Positions 53,571-63,000 of a stretch of 64,000 bases of DNA are shown here, piece by piece. Below the pieces are notes generated by a model. It was not told the origin of the DNA. It made no database searches and saw only the letters and a program-made list of their open reading frames with translations. The position numbers and the translations under genes are program-made. Location: assembly GCF_042432825.1 (NCBI RefSeq), contig NZ_JBHLWN010000031.1, forward strand, positions 337,057 to 401,056, read 5' to 3'. Origin of the DNA: Gordoniibacillus chartarius. GTDB taxonomy: Bacteria > Bacillota > Bacilli > Paenibacillales > NBRC-103111. Numbering within the stretch: the stretch's first letter is position 1; each line of letters starts with the position of its first letter.

Positions 53571-55385
53571 CTACCGGCGTACCATATTTTCGGTCAAATT
53601 CAAGAACGTTTGCACGTCCTCCACCGCCATTCGGACCCCACCCTGCCAGAAGTCCTGCTTCGTAAGATCGACTCCCAGGTGCTTGTGCGCCAGCTCTTCG
53701 ACCGTCATCGAGCCGGTGTCGCGAAGCAGCGCTTTGTACCGTTCCTCGAACGCCGCGCCCTCCTGCTTCGCAATCGCATAGATGCCGGCGCTGAACAAGT
53801 AGCCGAATGTGTAGGGGAAGTTGTAAAACGGCACTTCCGTAATATAGAAATGCAGCTTCGCCGCCCAAAAATGCGGATGGTACCCGCTCAGCGCATCCTT
53901 GAACGCCGTCTTCTGCGCCTCGGTCATCAGCTCGTTCAGCCGCTCGACGCTGACCAGCCCTTTGCGCCGTTCCGCATAGAAGTTGGTCTCGAAGATAAAG
54001 CGGGCGTGAATGTTCATGAAGAAGGCGACAGCCCGCTGAATTTTGTCTTCAATGAGTGTGACCCGCTCCTCATCCGTCGCCGCCGCGCTCACGAGTGCGT
54101 CGGAGACAATCATCTCCGCAAACGTCGAGGCCGTCTCGGCTACGTTCATTGCATACTCTTGGGCCAGCGCGGGCATGTCGTTCATTACATGCTGGTGATA
54201 CGCATGTCCGAGCTCGTGGGCGAGCGTCGACACGTTGTCCATCGTTCCGCCGAACGTCATAAAGATGCGCGTTTCCCCCGCAGCCGGGAACGACGTGCAG
54301 AACCCGCCCGGGCGCTTGCCGCCGCGGTCTTCCGCTTCGATCCAGCGCTTCTCGAACGCCATCTCCGAGAAATCGGCCAGCTGCGGACTGAACTGGCGGA
54401 ACTGCTCCACGATCAGCTTGGCGCCGTCGTCGAAAGAAATTTTTTGTACGGAGCTGCCGATCGGCGCTTCCACATCGACCCAAGCGAGCTTATCCAGCCC
54501 GAGCATGGCAGCCTTGCGCTCAAAGTAGCCGACGAAAGCGTCCTTCGCGCCTTCGATCGCTCCCCACATCGCATCGAGCGTCGCTTTGGACATGCGGTTG
54601 ACGGCAAGCGGTTCCTTATGGATCGATTCCCAGCCGCGGTGCTTGTACACGCTCAGACGGAAGCCGGCCAAATGGTTGAGCGCTTCCGCACAGAAGTCGG
54701 CCTTCTCCGCCCACGTCTCCTCCCACTTGGCAAACAGCTCCCTGCGCTTAGCCGTATCCGGGGTATGGAGCTTGTTGAACGCTTGCCCCGCCGAGAGCTC
54801 GACGATTTTGCCGTCTTCCTCGACCGGCATCCGGAACTGCGACACGGTCGTGTCGTAAAGATCGCTCCAGCCGTGATAACCGTCGACGGCGAGGTCGGTC
54901 AAGAGCGCTTCCTGCTCCGGCGGGAGCTTCTCGCCGGCCAGCTCGCGGCGCTCATTCAGGGCGAATCGTACGGATGCGAACGGCTCCTTAACGAGCAGCT
55001 GCTCCCATACCGGGTCCGCCACTTTCGTAAGCAGCTCGTCAAACCGGGTCATCGAGCTTTCGTAGGCAGCCCCCAGCACCTTCACTCTGCCGCTGAGCTG
55101 AAGCGCCTTCTTGTCCTTCACATTTTCCGCCGTCAAGCATCCGGTGAACGACCCGGCTTCGCGAAGCCGGATCAGCAGTCCTTGCATCCGTTCCACAATA
55201 TCGGCCAGTCCAGCGCTTTCCTGCGCGTCAGCGGGAGGGGTCACGCCGTTCAAACGGCTCTTGAACTCCTCGATATCGGTGTCAAGCCGGTCTAGGAATG
55301 CGGCGAATTCCGCCGAGTCGCTGCCCCCCGGGAAAATGGCGGAGAGGTCCCAGGTTTGATCCAGAGGCGTATGTAGCGTCATCAT
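53571..55385 (-). CDS. pepF: Oligoendopeptidase F (M3 family)
   Basis: About 604 aa, a cytosolic zinc metallopeptidase that cuts short peptides. The zinc motif is LAHELGHAYHQHV (HEXXH, near residue 388) with the downstream Glu in NVAETASTFAEM, both intact. The N-terminal helical part (TWDLSAIFPGGSDSAEF onward) and the C-terminal GYHPHFWAAKLHFY with YNFPYTFGYLFSAGIY are typical of bacilli PepF. I start at one of the paired ATGs (55385/55382) behind AAGGGTG; the GTG at 55391 sits in the ribosome site. Its length is normal. The zinc-ribbon gene follows. Confidence 0.95.
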   Translation of the reverse strand: MMTLHTPLDQTWDLSAIFPGGSDSAEFAAFLDRLDTDIEEFKSRLNGVTPPADAQESAGLADIVERMQGLLIRLREAGSFTGCLTAENVKDKKALQLSGRVKVLGAAYESSMTRFDELLTKVADPVWEQLLVKEPFASVRFALNERRELAGEKLPPEQEALLTDLAVDGYHGWSDLYDTTVSQFRMPVEEDGKIVELSAGQAFNKLHTPDTAKRRELFAKWEETWAEKADFCAEALNHLAGFRLSVYKHRGWESIHKEPLAVNRMSKATLDAMWGAIEGAKDAFVGYFERKAAMLGLDKLAWVDVEAPIGSSVQKISFDDGAKLIVEQFRQFSPQLADFSEMAFEKRWIEAEDRGGKRPGGFCTSFPAAGETRIFMTFGGTMDNVSTLAHELGHAYHQHVMNDMPALAQEYAMNVAETASTFAEMIVSDALVSAAATDEERVTLIEDKIQRAVAFFMNIHARFIFETNFYAERRKGLVSVERLNELMTEAQKTAFKDALSGYHPHFWAAKLHFYITEVPFYNFPYTFGYLFSAGIYAIAKQEGAAFEERYKALLRDTGSMTVEELAHKHLGVDLTKQDFWQGGVRMAVEDVQTFLNLTENMVRR

Positions 55386-55579
55386 TCTCACCCTTTTTTG
55401 TCCAAATGTTAATTCTCATTAAAACATACTTCCGGCTTGCTTGCCAGCAGCCGGGCATGTCCCTATTACAGCCTATGCAATCTTTCCAATAATTAGGCGT
55501 TTGTCATTGCTTCCGCGACCAAATTGTGATTCAATAAGAGATAGCCATGCCGAACTATCTCGAAAGGGGCTTTTCTCCT

Positions 55580-55762
55580 ATGCGACCTCTGCAAATTTCC
55601 CCTGAAACGGCCCAGAAGCTTGCAGCCAAGCTGGGCGTGCCGCTCGAACATCTCATGCATATGCCGCAGCATATTTTGCTGCAGAAGCTGGCCGAGCTTG
55701 CCAAGAGCGACAGTGCACAGCCGGACGCTTCGGCGGATAAGCCCGAAGAAGGGCAGAGTTAA
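55580..55762 (+). CDS. yycC: YycC-like small protein
   Basis: A 60-aa protein from the ATG at 55580, with AAAGGGG ten bases upstream; an ATG at 55547 is open but lacks a site. The segment MRPLQISPETAQKLAAKLGV with PLEHLMHMPQHILLQKLAEL is the conserved body of the YycC family, found across bacilli. Its function is unknown. The tail is acidic. The next gene starts five bases after its stop, so the two are coupled. Confidence 0.85.
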   Translation: MRPLQISPETAQKLAAKLGVPLEHLMHMPQHILLQKLAELAKSDSAQPDASADKPEEGQS

Positions 55763-55767
55763 GAACC

Positions 55768-56004
55768 GTGTTTCCATTCGATCATACGTGGCCTTACGAG
55801 CAATATATGAACGATCTGTATGTGCAGCGCTGTCCGTTTTGCTCCGCCGAGAACGTTTTGCTCCCGCTCAGGCCATCCGAGCTGAAGTCGATCCAGGGCG
55901 GCAAGAAGCATCTGCTGGTGTTTCCTTGCTGCCGCCACAAAGTTACGGTTGTGGACGCCGATCGCGACTATTTGCTTACAGACCGGCCCCTGCGTCGCCG
56001 TTGA
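55768..56004 (+). CDS. Conserved small zinc-ribbon protein (78 aa)
   Basis: A 78-aa protein with a GTG start. CPFC near residue 22 and CC near residue 54 (FPCCRHKVTVVDADRDYLL) could bind one zinc. The sequence is highly charged and looks cytosolic. Similar short proteins occur in other bacilli, as far as I can recall, but I know no function. It lies five bases after yycC. Confidence 0.7.
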   Translation: MFPFDHTWPYEQYMNDLYVQRCPFCSAENVLLPLRPSELKSIQGGKKHLLVFPCCRHKVTVVDADRDYLLTDRPLRRR

Positions 56005-56074
56005 CAGGGGGGCCTTTTTTTCACTTTAACGTGCAAATCCGATAGGGAGCTGTGAGGGGAGGGGGGCGATACAA

Positions 56075-57196
56075 ATGCAAGAATGGATGCTGCCGATCAG
56101 CAACGTCTGTATGCTTGTCACGCTGAACTACATCGCAATCAAGCTTAGAAGCAAGTGGTTTCTGGAGTCCTACGAAATCGTTGCCGTCCCTGTGCTGACC
56201 GGTCTGGCCAGTATCATCCTGATGCTCCTGCCGCTCCCTTCCGCTTTCGGCATTATTGACCTGAGGTTTGCACCGATCGTCATGGCCGGGCTCTGCTTCG
56301 GCATGCCGATTTGTGTATTGTCGATGCTGCTTCCCGCCGCATTCAGCTTCTGGACGAATGAGAGCGATTTCTTTTTGCATCTGTGCCAGAATCTGCTTGC
56401 GCCGTCCCTGATCAGCGCATTGTTTCATAACCGTGACTACCGGACCGGTTTTCAGTCGATCCGGCTATCGGACGGCTTCCGTACGCTGCTTCTATTTTTT
56501 ATAGCCCATGTTCTGATCGGCTACGCATTCCATCCCGTTCAGCCGACCGTTGCCGGCTTAATGCCGGAGTTGTATATGCTCATTCTCTGTTCCGCCGCCA
56601 TCGTCATCCTCATCAAGATGTACAATGACGATAACAAAGCATGGCTGCTTCAGCGGCAGCTGGAGCTGCAGGCGAACCAGGACGGCTTGACGCGGCTGGC
56701 CAACCTGCGCAGCTTCATGCGGCTCGCGGAAGATACGATATCCCGTCGCCGCATAGCGATATTCATGATCGATATCGATAATTTCAAACGGTATAACGAT
56801 CGGTTTGGCCATCTGGCCGGCGATGAGCTGCTCCGCGAAGTCGGTCAAGTGCTGCGGCATACGATTGCGGAGGAAGATTATGTAGCCCGCTACGGCGGTG
56901 AAGAATTTATCTTGTTGTCCCACTACACCGACCCGGAGACGCTAAGCGCTTATGCCGGCAAGCTGTGCCAGGCGGTATGCGAGCAAGTGCGGAGCGAATA
57001 TGATCGCGTTCCGGACAATGCGGCCGCAGCGGACAAGCCGGGCATCACGATCTCGGTCGGCATTTCGGTAGCCGCTCGTCCGGGCGCCGTGCTGGGGCAG
57101 CTCATTGCCGAAGCCGACGAGGCGCTGTATGCCTCGAAGAAGAGCGGCAAGAACCGGTTTACGTTCCACCTTCCCGCCGCTTCGTCGACCGGATAG
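56075..57196 (+). CDS. Membrane-bound diguanylate cyclase (GGDEF)
   Basis: A 373-aa protein with GGGGAGGGGGG before the ATG. Residues about 1-190 hold about six membrane helices, in the style of 5TM receptors (LYT type). The GGDEF domain (about 205-365) reads DGLTRLANLRSF, FMIDIDNFKRYNDRFGHLAGD and active-site YGGEEFILL near residue 272, all intact, so it should make cyclic di-GMP from GTP. The RxxD inhibitory site that lies five residues before GGEEF is here AEED, so product inhibition is probably lost. No EAL domain is present. Cyclic di-GMP would favour surface attachment, in keeping with the many adhesins in this window. Confidence 0.93.
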   Translation: MQEWMLPISNVCMLVTLNYIAIKLRSKWFLESYEIVAVPVLTGLASIILMLLPLPSAFGIIDLRFAPIVMAGLCFGMPICVLSMLLPAAFSFWTNESDFFLHLCQNLLAPSLISALFHNRDYRTGFQSIRLSDGFRTLLLFFIAHVLIGYAFHPVQPTVAGLMPELYMLILCSAAIVILIKMYNDDNKAWLLQRQLELQANQDGLTRLANLRSFMRLAEDTISRRRIAIFMIDIDNFKRYNDRFGHLAGDELLREVGQVLRHTIAEEDYVARYGGEEFILLSHYTDPETLSAYAGKLCQAVCEQVRSEYDRVPDNAAAADKPGITISVGISVAARPGAVLGQLIAEADEALYASKKSGKNRFTFHLPAASSTG

Positions 57197-57392
57197 GCGC
57201 AAGGCTATACCATCACAAATATAGCGGTTTCGAAGAGCGTTACTTGACAACTTGACATGAGCATAACAATAATAGCGGATTGGCAGCAGCTTATCCGTTG
57301 CGATAACCCGAGAACGGCATCCATTTCAAGGTTTCGCAATGTAATAAGCGTCTGTAAATCCGCTATTTTGATGTGCGCCCGAAAATCCCCAG

Positions 57393-57438
57393 AAAAAATG
57401 CCGGGCCCCGGACGGACCCCGTCCGCCGATACCCGACA
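57393..57438 (-). terminator. Terminator of the DUF2225 gene
   Basis: An inner perfect stem CGGACGG/CCGTCCG (around ACC) and an outer TGCCGGG/CCCGACA with one wobble, followed on the minus strand by TTTTTTC. The 57197-57392 stretch upstream holds a doubled TTGACA but no gene. Confidence 0.75.
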
Positions 57439-57443
57439 TGATT

Positions 57444-58142
57444 TTACTTCAGCTTCGACTCCTCCGGAACTTCCAGCTGCTCGGCCAGCATATCCTCGCG
57501 CGTCGTCATCCACGCTTCACGGCTGGCTCTGATCATGCCGGAATCCATGATTTTCTTATCGTTGACTACCCGTGCAAACCACTTTACCGCTTCAAAATAA
57601 CGCTTCAGCCTCCGATTCAATTCGCCGATCAAGAACATCAGCCGCGCGTTGTTCAAATCGACGCCTTCCTTCTCGAAGACGCTGATATAGGCATCGAGAG
57701 CATACTCCAGGAACCGGTCCTCGTTCGTCCTATCTCCCTTTTCTCTGTATAACCAGGCGATATGATGAAGAATCCCGGCGATTACCCGATCCTTCTCGCC
57801 GATCGTCTGAGCCGTAAGAAGCCCCAGCTTATATGTCGCGAGCGCGTCATCCCAGCCCCGCTCGCCGCCGTAGTCGTGCATCGTCCACAGCTTGGAAATT
57901 TTCTCTTTGAAAGCTTCCTTTTGTCCGGACGTAAGTTCCGTGACGAAGCTCTCCGTAGAGGCGAAGCCGCAGAACGGGCAGACGCGAACGACATAATAAT
58001 CCGGATTGTGCTCTTTGTAATGCAGGCAAAAATCGCTGTCGGTCTTGCTAGCCTTCTTGAAGCTCGGCCGCACCCGCGAGGTCATAAATGAATTAGCGCA
58101 AAAAGCGCAATGAATCGTAACCGTAAATAAGGGCTCCACCAT
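57444..58142 (-). CDS. DUF2225 family protein
   Basis: About 232 aa from the ATG at 58142 (AGAGGT nine bases upstream); the longer frame to 58256 overlaps the micro-ORF and has no match. Two CxxC pairs (CAFC near residue 12 and CPFCGFAST near 55) suggest a zinc ribbon, then a TPR-like helical domain (about 110-220) with AGILHHIAWLYREKGD and FLIGELNRRLKRY. This is the standard layout of DUF2225, common in spore formers, function unknown. It is preceded by a probable 32-aa membrane micro-protein in the same transcript. Confidence 0.9.
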   Translation of the reverse strand: MVEPLFTVTIHCAFCANSFMTSRVRPSFKKASKTDSDFCLHYKEHNPDYYVVRVCPFCGFASTESFVTELTSGQKEAFKEKISKLWTMHDYGGERGWDDALATYKLGLLTAQTIGEKDRVIAGILHHIAWLYREKGDRTNEDRFLEYALDAYISVFEKEGVDLNNARLMFLIGELNRRLKRYFEAVKWFARVVNDKKIMDSGMIRASREAWMTTREDMLAEQLEVPEESKLK

Positions 58143-58186
58143 GCAGTTTGTACCTCTGCTTTCCAGACGGTTCTCTCCACAGACGT

Positions 58187-58285
58187 CTAGTAATTCTCTA
58201 CTTCGTCTTCCGACGGATTTATTCTCGCCACTTCGATGACATAGACGCACAAACAAACCAAAATTCCGGCAATCACTTCAATCAT
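58187..58285 (-). CDS. Probable 32-aa membrane micro-protein
   Basis: A short frame with a good ribosome site (GGAGGG six bases before the ATG at 58285; an ATG at 58291 lies too close to it). It encodes MIEVIAGILVCLCVYVIEVA followed by an acidic tail (RINPSEDEVENY), i.e. one membrane helix and a short charged end. An extended -10 element lies 46 bases upstream and DUF2225 starts 44 bases downstream, which suits a two-gene unit. It is unproven but unusually well formed. Confidence 0.5.
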   Translation of the reverse strand: MIEVIAGILVCLCVYVIEVARINPSEDEVENY

Positions 58286-58330
58286 CGCCATCCCTCCGGA
58301 ACTTATAGAATCCATGTCGTTCTAGTTCTA

Positions 58331-58339
58331 TTGTACCAC
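58331..58339 (-). promoter_or_regulatory. Extended -10 promoter of the micro-protein/DUF2225 unit
   Basis: On the minus strand TGG-TACAAT reads as an extended -10; the -35 is poor. The predicted start of transcription lies about 40 bases before the micro-protein. The flanking 58340-58441 stretch shows nothing else. Confidence 0.45.
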
Positions 58340-58468
58340 ATGCCCTGACAATCTCGGAACCCCTTCGACAAAATAACGCCCGGCCCTATTCGGCACGGCC
58401 CCGCGCCGTTCTGGCATGTCTGTCCGACTCCGCACATAAGCATGTACGAGAGAGGAGTTGGGAGCGAA

Positions 58469-59746
58469 GTGCGTTACTTGAACAATTATATGACGGCCGT
58501 CGTAGCCGCCGGTCTCTTCACGATAACGGCGCTGCTGCTTGCTTTTCCCGGGTCCAGTCTGACGGCCGCGCTGCGGGGTGTCTCGATTTGGTGGGACGTT
58601 CTGTTTCCGGCGCTGCTGCCGTTTTTCATCATATCGGAGATGCTGCTCGGCTTCGGTATCGTGCACTTCTTCGGCACGCTGCTCGACCCGCTTATGCGGC
58701 CCTTGTTCCGCATCCCCGGCATCGGCGGCTTTGCGATGGCGCTCGGCTTCGCTTCCGGCTATCCGGTCGGGGCGCGGCTGACTTCACAGCTATGGGAGCA
58801 GAAGCTGATCACCCGGGTGCAGGGCGAGCGACTCGTCTCCTTCATTACGACGTCGGACCCGATCTTCTTGATCGGAGCGGTGTCTGTCGGATTTTTCCAT
58901 GATGCTTCGCTGGCCGTCATTCTCGGGATCGCCCATTATGGCTCGGCTGTTCTGGTCGGAATCGGCATGCGGTTCTATGGCCGCAAGGAAGAAAAAGCAG
59001 CCCCCGCCGATACAGTCTTGAGTCCATCCGCCGAGGCGGAAGCGGGACCGGCGGCCGCTGGTCCGATCTGGCTGCGTGCCTTCCGGGCAATGCACCATGC
59101 CAGAATCAAGGACGGCAGGCCGATCGGCATGCTGTTAAGCCAAGCGGTCGGCAATGCGCTTCAGCTAAACTTTGTCGTCGGTGGACTCGTCGTATTTTTC
59201 TCCGTCATTCTCGAAGTGCTTACTTCTGCGGGGGTTATGGGTGTGCTCCATGCCGCAGCCGGCACGGCTCTGCAGCTGGCAGGGCTTCCGGCTTCGCTGT
59301 CGCAAGCGGTTGTCAGCGGCCTGTTCGAAGTAACGCTCGGCACCAAAGCGGCGGCTGCGGACGCCGGTCTGCCGCTCGTCAGTAAAGCGGCTATAGCCGC
59401 CTTCGTGCTTTCCTGGGCCGGATTATCCGTCCATGCCCAGGCCATTTCCCTGATGAGCCGCACAACAATTCGCTACGGGCCTTTCCTTCTCGCCCGCTTC
59501 GCGCACGGCTTGCTGGCCGCCTGCACGGTTGTGCTGCTGTGGACGCCGCTGCAGCCGCTGCGCGGACACGCCTCGGCCGCCTTGGCGGCAATTGCCGCAG
59601 AGGGTCCGGAGCAAGCCGCGTGGATGTGGGCGCTGCCGATCGGGGCGCTGCTCTTTTCCGGCGCCATGGCTGTGCTGCTGTCGGCCGCAATCCTGCTCGC
59701 GGCTGCCGCCTTTGTACGCCGCAATACCGCCGGTCCGACCGAATGA
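58469..59746 (+). CDS. ylbJ: Sporulation integral membrane protein YlbJ
   Basis: About 425 aa with about eight to ten membrane helices, starting at the GTG at 58469 behind AGAGGAG (an ATG at 58493 also fits). The segments WWDVLFPALLPFFIISEMLL, LGFASGYPVGARLTSQLW, and LVSFITTSDPIFLIGAVSVG are typical of the YlbJ nucleoside-recognition-like family. In Bacillus subtilis YlbJ is made in the forespore or mother cell under sporulation control and is needed for proper spore formation. This supports the host being a spore former. A low-complexity cytosolic loop (about 180-215) is seen. It is monocistronic. Confidence 0.88.
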   Translation: MRYLNNYMTAVVAAGLFTITALLLAFPGSSLTAALRGVSIWWDVLFPALLPFFIISEMLLGFGIVHFFGTLLDPLMRPLFRIPGIGGFAMALGFASGYPVGARLTSQLWEQKLITRVQGERLVSFITTSDPIFLIGAVSVGFFHDASLAVILGIAHYGSAVLVGIGMRFYGRKEEKAAPADTVLSPSAEAEAGPAAAGPIWLRAFRAMHHARIKDGRPIGMLLSQAVGNALQLNFVVGGLVVFFSVILEVLTSAGVMGVLHAAAGTALQLAGLPASLSQAVVSGLFEVTLGTKAAAADAGLPLVSKAAIAAFVLSWAGLSVHAQAISLMSRTTIRYGPFLLARFAHGLLAACTVVLLWTPLQPLRGHASAALAAIAAEGPEQAAWMWALPIGALLFSGAMAVLLSAAILLAAAAFVRRNTAGPTE

Positions 59747-59949
59747 CGCTCTTTCTAGAACGGTATTCGTCAGGGCTGTCCGTTAGTCCCGCCGATTTAC
59801 CCGCAGCATGCCGCTCCTGTCCGCAGGTGTAGGTTCCATGCCGATGTGTGGCAACCGCTCCGAAGCACAGACGCCACACCGCTTCGGGCGATCCGCTTCC
59901 GGCAAACCGCTCTCGCACATGATGAATACTGAGGGACGGAGAACGATAG

Positions 59950-60004
59950 TATAATAAAACAGCGACAGTCTAGGACTTTATTTCCTCGTCCTTGGCTGTC
60001 GCTG
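59950..60004 (-). terminator. Terminator of the LPXTG adhesin gene
   Basis: CAGCGACAG (59960-59968) pairs with CTGTCGCTG (59996-60004), with more pairing inside, followed on the minus strand by TTTTATTAT. Confidence 0.88.
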
Positions 60005-60036
60005 CTTCAATTTACGGTCTCAGTCTATAACGTTAA

Positions 60037-63000
60037 CTAATTTTTCACAAATCTTCTTCTTAAAAAGAATCCAAATGCGATCAGGGCGATTCCGCCAATT
60101 TCCGTGAACAGATGGCTGGATTCTCCTGTCTGCGGCAATTGCTCCATCGCGCCGCCGTTTGTGACAGCCGGAGCTGCGAGCGGTACTGGCTGGACATCGA
60201 TGTCGACAAAGATTTCCGTTTCGAAGCCGTACTTGTCCTTTACTTTGATGCCAAATCCGTCTTGCCCCACATACCCGGGATCGGGGCTATAGGCCCAACG
60301 CCCATCCGGATCAATCGTAGCCTTCCCGTGATTCGGTTGTTTACCGATCGAAGATACGCCGCCGAGCGGCAGATCGATACTTCCCTCAATCAGGGTGTCC
60401 TGATCCGTCGTCTTCTTTACCGGAGGTTGACTCGGCGTCACCGGTGGTGTTGGCGTAGGCGTTACCGGAGTTGGATCCGGAGCCGGTGTTACAGGCGTCG
60501 GACCCGGTGTCGGTGTTACCGGCGTCGGCTTCGGTGTTACTGGCGTCGGATTCGGTGTCGGTGTTACCGGCGTCGGATCGGGTGTCGGTGTTTCCGGCGA
60601 CGGGTCCGTCGGCGTGTCTGGTTGTGGATCTGGATCCGTCGGCGTGTCTGGTTGTGGATCTGGCTTCGGATCCGGGTCCGTCGGCGGTGTTACTGGATCC
60701 GTTGGCGGTGTTACTGGATCCGTCGGCGGTGTTACCGGGTCCGTCGGCGGTGTTACCGGGTCCGTCGGCGGTGTTACCGGGTCCGTCGGCGGCGGTGTCG
60801 TCGACTTCACGTTCGCAACGTTCAGCGTAAAGCCCGCTGTCGAATTGATCGTCACCTGATGCTCGCTGGAATCCAGCACATAGCCGGCCGGTGCCGTTGT
60901 TTCTTTCACAACGTAATCTCCGGCAAGCAGCTTCTTGAACACGACAGTTCCCGTCGTATCTGTCGTCAACGTGTCGATCAGCAGCTTGCTTGAACCCGAT
61001 TTCCGGTACAACTCGAAGGTCGCGCCGCTCAGCATCAAGCTGCTGCTCGCAGAATCGGTTTTCTTCACGGTCAGCGAGCCTCTGATGCCCGAGCCGGTGC
61101 CCGAGCCGCTGGAGACGCCCACGACGATGTCCTCCGAAGTGCTCTTCGTTACCGTCGTGACGTTATTGCCGCTAAAGCTGACCTGGTTCGAGACGGTGTC
61201 CTTGTCATTCGCTACAATTAACGATTGATACTCCAGAATGTACGCGGAGCTGATCTCATTCGTAAAGCGAAGCTCAAAGCTTTGCTTCCCGTCATCGTCG
61301 GTCGTGAAAGCAAGCGTATAATCCGTTCCTTTCATCAGCTCCGTACCCTTGGTTACGTCGCCGTTAACCGCTACTGTCGTCGCGTACAAATGGAAGGTAT
61401 CCGGCAGCAGCAGTTGGTTAGAGCTCGGGTTATCGACGATCTTCGCATCCGCTACCGTCGATTGGCCGCGGTTGATATTAATCTTCCAGTTGATCTTGTC
61501 CCCGCTCTGCGTTCCTGTCTTATTCACATATTCGCCGCCTTGAGGGATAGAGACGGAGCCGATCAGAGCTTTGGTTACGGGAACAGATCCGTCGAACATG
61601 CTGGCCGAATTCGTGACTGTGCTGTCGATTAGTTCGCCGTCCAGGCTCGTCTTAAATTCAATATAGTACGGCGTAGAGATCGGATTCCGGAATGTAACGA
61701 CCAGCTTGTTATCTGCTGTCACCGAGTACGTATAGTCGGCACTGTCGACTAGGCTTCCCTTCGACGCATTGCCGCTAGCCGGAACGACCATATTGTATAC
61801 GGCAAGAGAACCGTCGACCAATTTCTGATTGAACAGCAGCGGATCCTCTACTATGGCATTCGCAATCGCTTTGCTGTTGTAGTTGACTCCGACGGTCCAC
61901 GTAACCTGCTTGGTAACGGCGTTGTACAAACCCGACTTGAAGCCGTTGTTCTTCGACTCGCTTCTAGGCTCGAAAGGATCCGTTACCGATTTATTGCGGT
62001 TCGTATTCGAAGCATCCGTCCATGTAAGATCTGCGGTGTTTGAATAATTGCTCGTGTTCTTCGACGGATCGATCCAATCAGGATTAAATTCGGTTACGTA
62101 GCTGATCGTGACCCGATCGGTAAGATCTTTGTTGAACGTGATCTTGAAGCCCTGATCGGCCGTCATCGCGCCATCCACCGAATAGTCCGCAGGACTGATT
62201 AGCGTTGTACTTGCCGGGCTTCCTTCTTTAATCGTAAGCGATCCGGGAATGAATCTGAGCCCTTTGGCAGGGAACGTATCCGTTAAGGTTACGCCCTTCA
62301 TCAGCTGCTTATCGGCGTTTAAGGTGATGGTCCAAGCTACCGTTTTTGCTTGGTAATCTTTCGTTCCATCGCCCTTGACCAGAACGACTTGAGTCACATC
62401 GTGATAGGCCGAAGTACTTATCCCGCTGCCGGAGGTTACATCATTCGTAATTCTCGCATTATCGAGAACCCGGCTAACGGATTGTGTTCTATACTCGACC
62501 TTATAAGCCGAAGTAATATCCTGCGCAAATTGCAGCTTAAAGCCTGTCTTGCCTGTTGCTGTCTCCGGGACTACCGTATAATCGGAAGCCTGCAGCTCGC
62601 TGCCAAGCGTCTCGTTACCGTTCTGATCCAGCGTGACCGGATACACTTTCAGCGAACCGTTGACCAGCTGCTGCGAATCGTTGAACAAATCCGTCAGATA
62701 CGCATTCGCTTTCGCGATCGACTTCTCGTTGTAGTTGTACTTGATCTCCCAGTAGACCGTTTGCGTTATTGAATCATATTTCGTCGATGTTTTCTCTAGC
62801 GATTTTCCACGCGTCACGGCGACGGTTGACGTCGCTTCCACGTTCGATGTGTTGCTGCCGCCGAAGATGGCCTTGTTCACGAACGAGGTCTTGTCCATAT
62901 CGGTGACCGGCGTCGTATACTGAATCCGGTAAGCCGATGTAATCGGGCTGTCCGTAAAGCTGACTTTCAACGTATTGCCCGTCGTGTCCACCGTATACTT

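Noticed and set aside
53610..55295. 561-aa plus-strand frame opposite pepF
   Set aside because: The pepF motifs are intact on the other strand; this frame is a codon-bias shadow with an Arg/His-rich composition.
57240..57260. Doubled TTGACA (ACTTGACAACTTGACA) that could be a promoter
   Set aside because: There is no plus-strand gene downstream and the -10 match is poor; the 91-aa frame after it is antisense to DUF2225.
60112..60993. 293-aa plus-strand frame very rich in Arg, opposite the adhesin stalk
   Set aside because: It is the antisense of Pro/Thr repeats; the composition is an artefact.
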